Below, piece by piece: positions 59,332 through 64,000 of a stretch of 64,000 nt of DNA (positions are counted from its first letter, which is position 1; each line of letters starts with the position of its first letter). The stretch is from Lachnospira multipara ATCC 19207 (GTDB taxonomy: Bacteria; Bacillota; Clostridia; Lachnospirales; Lachnospiraceae), in NCBI RefSeq assembly GCF_000424105.1, contig NZ_AUJG01000002.1, positions 1-64,000 on the forward strand. Reading direction: 5' to 3'. Both the position numbers and the translations under genes were made by a program. Below the pieces are notes generated by a model, which worked only from the letters and a program-made list of their open reading frames with translations, had not been told where the DNA came from and did no database searches.

Positions 59332-59494
59332 GAACGCAGTGTAAGCAATCCCCCGCTTCAAAAGCGTAAGCTTTAAGCGGGGGTATAAAGCTTACTAGTG
59401 TCAGAAGGGGTTAAAGCCCCTTCTGACAGGTGGCACAAAGTGCCACTGCGTTCATGAGGAAGTAGCGAAGCGGATTCCGAATGTCCGCTTTACG
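59331..59494. repeat. structured GC-rich multi-hairpin repeat, copy 2
   Basis: The second copy of the 53539-53701 element. All helices are retained; the only difference in the shared 161 bases is C for A in CCCCCGCTT, which makes that stem perfectly paired with AAGCGGGGG. It starts at the last base of the pectate lyase terminator T run and no gene follows within 300 bases, so it is not a gene-specific leader. Confidence 0.85.
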
Positions 59495-59799
59495 ATAAGT
59501 CTATATTAACTTTTATAAAATTAAGGATGTTGCTTTTATATAATACAAAATTACTAGTAAAATTGCACAAATAAATTATAAAAATATATCAAAAAATATG
59601 CACAGTGCAACCCTACCAAAAGTATGATTCTTATTTAAAACTAGTACCTTGTCAATAAAATAGGTACCAAAGAACTAGCATAGTCCTATTTGAAGATATG
59701 GTAAATATTGATAATATAAATGCATTGATGCAGTTTCATATGTAAAAGTTGCACAATGAAAGCTACGGATAATGAATAATTTATTGGGAGGAAAACAAA
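59495..59799. other. AT-rich upstream region of the second pectate lyase
   Basis: No gene. It contains CTAGTACC (59641-59648) and TAGGTACCAAAGAACTAG (59661-59678), similar to motifs before the first pectate lyase. GGGAGG at 59786-59791 is the ribosome site of the following gene. Confidence 0.4.
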
Positions 59800-62700
59800 A
59801 TGATTGGTGCTTTTAAGAGAACGACAAGAAAGCGCCTTGCATCGCTTTTAGCTGTTGTAATGACTTTGTCTATTATCATTACAGCATCGATTGCGACAGC
59901 AAAGGCAAGTGTAGCGTCTGTAGTATTTACAGATGCCGCAGGTTATTTAGAGTCAGCATACGCTGAATGGACAAGCGTAGAGGGGGCTGACGGTTACGTT
60001 GCTTATGTGAAGGAGGCAACAAAAAGTGATAATTCGTATATTAAGTTAGACAACGAGCTTATTAGGGAGTATACAAATTATTGGAGAGTTGATGCACTTG
60101 GTTTATCAGCAGGTGAATATGTAATTAAGGTTGTACCTTATGTAAACGGCCAGGAAGTCAGTGATAAGGCTAGTGTTACAGATACACTTACAGTAACTGC
60201 TTATGATAGATCAGGTTTCGCATTTTCAAGCGATTCTACTTATAAGACAGGATCTGGTGCTTATAACGAAGACGGAACATTAAAGTCAGATGCTATTGTC
60301 TTATATATCTATGGCGATACAGCTAAGACTGTAACTGCAACAATCCAGACTGGTAAGAATAAATATACAGAAACTACTGGTTTACAGGCAATTATTGCAG
60401 CATATCAGAAGGGTTATGAAACAAGACCTCTTGATGTAAGAATTATTGGTAATATTGATGCTGATTCTGTTGATTCTTTTGGTAGTAGCTCTGAGGGTAT
60501 TCAGATTAAGGGTAAGAATGCTTATTCACAGCTTAACATGACAATCGAGGGTGTAGGTGAGGATGCTTCAGTTCATGGTTTTGGTTTCTTACTTAGAAAT
60601 GCAGGCAATGTAGAAATTAGAAACTTCTCAATCCTTTATTTCATGGATGATGGTATTTCAATTGATACAGACAACTGTAATATCTGGGTTCATAACATGG
60701 ATCTTTATTATGGTAATGCTGGTTCTGATTCAGATCAGGCAAAGGGTGATGGCTCAGTTGATATCAAGGGTAATTCACAGTATGTAACAGTTTCATATGT
60801 ACATTTTTATGATTCAGGAAAATGTTCACTTTGTGGTATGAAGTCAGAATCTGGTCCAAATTACATTACATACCATCACAACTGGTTTGACCATTCAGAT
60901 TCAAGAATGGCAAGAATTAGAACTATGTCAGTACATTTATACAACAACTACTATGATGGAAATTCAAAGTATGGTGTTGGTGTAACAACTGGTTCGTCAG
61001 CTTTCGTTGAAAACAACTATTTTAGAGGATGTGCTAATCCAATGCTTAGCTCACTTCAGGGTACAGATGCTTTAGGTGATGGTACATTTTCAGGTGAAAA
61101 CGGCGGCGTAATTAAGGCCTTTAATAATTTCATGGAAAATTCAGGCTCAGTAATTTACGCTAATACAGAAGACGGAAATTCAACTAGCTATGATGCTTAC
61201 CTTGCAAGCTCAAGAGACGAAGTCGTTTCAGACAGCTACAAGACTTTAGTAGGTTCAACAAGCTATGATAACTTTGATACAACTAAAGACCTTGGCGTTG
61301 ACGAGTCTAACATTGACGCGGCTGAAGATGTTAAGACAATCGTTACTGCAAACGCAGGTAGCCAGGGTGGCGGCGTAATTGATTACACATTTAGCGAGGA
61401 AGATGACAGTAGCTACGCAGTAGATAAAGAATTACTTGCACTTGTAAGAAATTACAAAAATACAGAATTAGTTTCAGTATTAGGCGTTAAGTCAGGTGCT
61501 TCAAGCGAGGAGACAAGTACAGAGGCTGAAACAGAAACAACTAAGGAAACAACAACTGAAGAGACAACAACAGCTGAGGTTGCTGCTGATACATCTGTTT
61601 CATATGTTCATAACTTCACTGCTGATGGAACAACTAGTGATTTTTATACAATTTCTGGTAATCTCTCAACAGATAAGGGAAAAGTTACATATAATGGTTT
61701 AAGCCTTACTAGCTGTTTAAAGATGGAATCTAAAACATCTATTACATTTAAAGCAGCAAAGGATGGTAAGTTAACTTTAGTATTTGGTGGTTCGACAGAT
61801 GCTAATGGTAAGAAGGTCAAGATAAATGGTACAAGCTATAAAGTTGGTTCTTCTAATGTGCTTACAGTAGATGTAGCTGCTGGTACTGTTACAGTAACAA
61901 AGGGTGATTCAATCAACCTCTTCTATATGGTTTATTCATATGGTGATGCTGAGACTGAAACAACAACAGAGGCCGAAACAACAACAGAGGCCGAAACAAC
62001 AACAGAGGCTGAGACAACTACAGAGTCTAAGGATGATGCAGCTTCAACAGCTTCAACAGTAAGTCTTGCTAACTATGATAAGACAAATACAACATATTCT
62101 GGTTCATATACAGATTTAAGCCAGGCTTCTGATTCAGATTTTGCTAATGCAATTTATGTATCAACATCTGAAGAATTAGTTAATGCTTTAGAAAATGTAG
62201 TTGCTGGTCAGGCAATTATTGTGGCTGACGGTAAATATAAGTTTAGCAGTACAATTCTTATTTCAGAAGCTAATAGCGGCAGTGAAGGAAATTATAAGAT
62301 TTTACGTGCTGCAGATAATGCAACTGTAGTGCTTGACTTCTCTGCAATGGAAGAGGAATCTTCTAATAGAGGCGTTATACTTGATGGTGATTACTGGTAT
62401 GTAAACGGCATTACATTCTATGGTGCTGGTGATAACGGTATGTTACTTTCAGGTAGTAACAACATTATCGAAGGTTGTATTTTTGAAGCAAACCATGATA
62501 CTGGTTTACAGCTTTCAAGATATAATACAGCTTATGCTGATATATCACAGTGGCCTTCAAACAACTTAATTTTAAACTGTACTTCATTTGATAACTGTGA
62601 TTTAAAGACACAGGAAAATGCAGATGGTTTCGCTGCTAAGTTAACATGTGGTGAAGGCAATGTATTTGATGGTTGTATTTCATATGCTAATTCAGATGAT

Positions 62701-64000
62701 GGTTGGGATTTATTTGCTAAGAAAACTACAGGACCTATTGGTGTAGTTACAATTAGAAACTGTGTAGCCTTTGCAAATGGTAAGACTAGTTCAGGAACAT
62801 CTTTTGGTAGTGGCGATATGAATGGATTTAAGCTTGGTGGTTCTGGCGTTGGAACTGCTCATTACGTATTTAACTGTTTAGCTTTTAATAATGGTGCTAC
62901 AGGATTTACAGATAATAACAATCCTTCAAATCTTACAATTATGAACTGTACAGCAGCTTCTAATGGCGGTGGTGATTCAAGTAAGGCTAACTTTATGTGT
63001 TACAGATCAGCATCAGGAGCTCTTTATAAGAACCTTGTTTCTTATAACAATTCTGGCAGTGATAAGTTTACTGGTGTAATTTCTTCATCAGTTGTATCTT
63101 ATAATAAGAAAAATTACATTTTTAAAACATCTCTTGGTGTTTCAGTTAACAATAGCAGCAAGCTAAGTAGCTTAGCTTCAGCAGCTTACACATTATCAGC
63201 TTCTTCATTTAAGAATGCTAATAACAACATTTCAGTAAATCAGGATATTGATAGTTTATTTAGAAATGCTGATGGCACAATCAATGTAAATGGTTTATAT
63301 GAAACTGAAGCAACTAGTGATATTAGCTCACTTGGTGCACACTACAATGTAGCAAGTCAGAAGATTACACTCCTTTCTTCAAGCAGCACAGAGCCTGCAA
63401 CAGAAGAGAGCACAGAGGCTTCAACAGAGGAATCAACAGAGGCTCCAACAGAGGAATCAACAGAAGCACCAACAGAGGCTTCAACAGAGGAATCTACAGA
63501 GGCACCAACAGAGGCACCAACAGAGGCAACAGAAGCTTCAACAGAGGAATCAACAGAGGCACCAACAGAGGCAACAGAAGCTTCAACAGAGGAATCAACA
63601 GAGGCTCCAACACAGGCTCAGGAAGAGACTTCAACAGAAGTAGCTGCTGACACGGATACTGCTTATGAGATGCTTGAAGGCGATGGCGTTACAGTTACAG
63701 GAACTGAAAAGCTTGTATTAAGATCTAGCGCATCTTTTGATTTATTCCTTGGTGTTAAGGTAGATGGCGTGCTTATTGATCCTTCAAACTATGTTGCTTA
63801 CTCAGGTTCTACAATAGTTGAAATTAGCGCAGATTACATGGCTAGCTTATCAGCTGGTGTTCATGAATTTATAATCCTTTCAAAGGATGGTAGCGCTAGC
63901 ACAAATGTAACAATCACTGCTAATGCTGCAGGTGAAGTTGCAGCTGATACAGATGTAGTTACTGCTAATGATGAAATAGTTTTAGCAGACACAACAGTAA
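59800..64000 (+). CDS. multi-domain secreted pectate lyase PL1-PL9 (3' end outside window)
   Basis: Open for 1400 codons to the window edge. Order: signal peptide (1-36), fibronectin-like domain, PL1 (about 150-470), Thr/Glu linker, carbohydrate-binding-like domain (about 597-710), TEAETT linker, and a PL9 domain (about 760-1190). A long linker of TEEST/TEAPTE repeats (about 1195-1280) and an Ig-like X2-type domain (about 1285-1373) follow. PL9 shows NADGFAAKL, then SDDGWDLFAK, whose Asp spacing equals the calcium site of Pel9A; NGFKLGG supplies the catalytic Lys. In PL1 the RxPxxR motif reads SRMARIR, lacking the Pro. It probably combines endo and exo pectate cleavage. Confidence 0.88.
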   Translation, partial: MIGAFKRTTRKRLASLLAVVMTLSIIITASIATAKASVASVVFTDAAGYLESAYAEWTSVEGADGYVAYVKEATKSDNSYIKLDNELIREYTNYWRVDALGLSAGEYVIKVVPYVNGQEVSDKASVTDTLTVTAYDRSGFAFSSDSTYKTGSGAYNEDGTLKSDAIVLYIYGDTAKTVTATIQTGKNKYTETTGLQAIIAAYQKGYETRPLDVRIIGNIDADSVDSFGSSSEGIQIKGKNAYSQLNMTIEGVGEDASVHGFGFLLRNAGNVEIRNFSILYFMDDGISIDTDNCNIWVHNMDLYYGNAGSDSDQAKGDGSVDIKGNSQYVTVSYVHFYDSGKCSLCGMKSESGPNYITYHHNWFDHSDSRMARIRTMSVHLYNNYYDGNSKYGVGVTTGSSAFVENNYFRGCANPMLSSLQGTDALGDGTFSGENGGVIKAFNNFMENSGSVIYANTEDGNSTSYDAYLASSRDEVVSDSYKTLVGSTSYDNFDTTKDLGVDESNIDAAEDVKTIVTANAGSQGGGVIDYTFSEEDDSSYAVDKELLALVRNYKNTELVSVLGVKSGASSEETSTEAETETTKETTTEETTTAEVAADTSVSYVHNFTADGTTSDFYTISGNLSTDKGKVTYNGLSLTSCLKMESKTSITFKAAKDGKLTLVFGGSTDANGKKVKINGTSYKVGSSNVLTVDVAAGTVTVTKGDSINLFYMVYSYGDAETETTTEAETTTEAETTTEAETTTESKDDAASTASTVSLANYDKTNTTYSGSYTDLSQASDSDFANAIYVSTSEELVNALENVVAGQAIIVADGKYKFSSTILISEANSGSEGNYKILRAADNATVVLDFSAMEEESSNRGVILDGDYWYVNGITFYGAGDNGMLLSGSNNIIEGCIFEANHDTGLQLSRYNTAYADISQWPSNNLILNCTSFDNCDLKTQENADGFAAKLTCGEGNVFDGCISYANSDDGWDLFAKKTTGPIGVVTIRNCVAFANGKTSSGTSFGSGDMNGFKLGGSGVGTAHYVFNCLAFNNGATGFTDNNNPSNLTIMNCTAASNGGGDSSKANFMCYRSASGALYKNLVSYNNSGSDKFTGVISSSVVSYNKKNYIFKTSLGVSVNNSSKLSSLASAAYTLSASSFKNANNNISVNQDIDSLFRNADGTINVNGLYETEATSDISSLGAHYNVASQKITLLSSSSTEPATEESTEASTEESTEAPTEESTEAPTEASTEESTEAPTEAPTEATEASTEESTEAPTEATEASTEESTEAPTQAQEETSTEVAADTDTAYEMLEGDGVTVTGTEKLVLRSSASFDLFLGVKVDGVLIDPSNYVAYSGSTIVEISADYMASLSAGVHEFIILSKDGSASTNVTITANAAGEVAADTDVVTANDEIVLADTTV

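Noticed and set aside
61496-61702. Gln/Leu-rich plus-strand frame inside the PL1-PL9 gene
   Set aside because: It is an out-of-frame reading of the Thr/Glu linker of the lyase.

Overview
The window looks like a low-GC Firmicute of the family Lachnospiraceae. The DNA is AT-rich with strong AGGAGG-type ribosome binding sites and Clostridia-type gene content. The window ends in two secreted pectate lyases with Thr/Glu-rich linkers, a style typical of pectin-degrading Lachnospira-like gut or rumen anaerobes. This is inference: there is no rRNA, and I saw no tRNA.

Region 1 (1-14,100) is accessory. It is a one-directional array of small, mostly single-gene units: several GNAT acetyltransferases, a deaminase-like protein, a lipoprotein, DUF4256, an ICMT-like methyltransferase, a C39-like protein, an AbiE-type toxin-antitoxin pair, a nitrilase, an XRE regulator, a DUF2185/Imm33 cluster and a chloramphenicol acetyltransferase-like gene. 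Fragments and near-identical duplications are frequent (GNAT at 1 and 9613; GNAT-YoaP at 2176 and 11266), and short related dyads follow several stop codons.

Region 2 (14,100-29,400) is mixed. It holds a DAPG/phloretin-hydrolase-like gene divergent from a LysR gene, an epimerase/acyltransferase/SDR cluster whose acyltransferase has lost its catalytic motif, two hexapeptide acetyltransferases, YbaK, 2'-5' RNA ligase, peptide deformylase and nitroreductase. It also holds an orphan AbiEi-like antitoxin (DUF6088) bracketed by two copies of its operator, a formyltransferase, a TetR gene and a rhodanese-TtcA fusion.

Region 3 (29,400-40,400): a MerR regulator with a textbook 19-bp spacer palindrome precedes a DXS-like transketolase. 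Then come a polar amino acid ABC transporter behind a leader terminator, a B3/B4 protein, and a TetR regulon whose 15-bp operator occurs three times around an internally deleted aldo-keto reductase and a flavin reductase/ABM/CMD-cupin operon.

Region 4 (40,400-56,400): a 72-bp-period tandem hairpin array, LysR, an aminopeptidase-like hydrolase, NmrA-like protein, metE, acylphosphatase, a glycerate permease and kinase divergent from a CdaR-like regulator, ROK kinase, a RibU-like transporter, and a cytoplasmic ParB-like/BMP protein coupled to a metallophosphoesterase.

Region 5 (56,400-64,000): a free-standing non-coding RNA candidate, a PL1 pectate lyase, and a giant PL1-PL9 pectate lyase that runs off the window. 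A 163-bp GC-rich multi-hairpin element occurs twice (53,539 and 59,331) with one mismatch, and is the strongest candidate for an undescribed element. All calls rest on reading the sequence; no database search was run.
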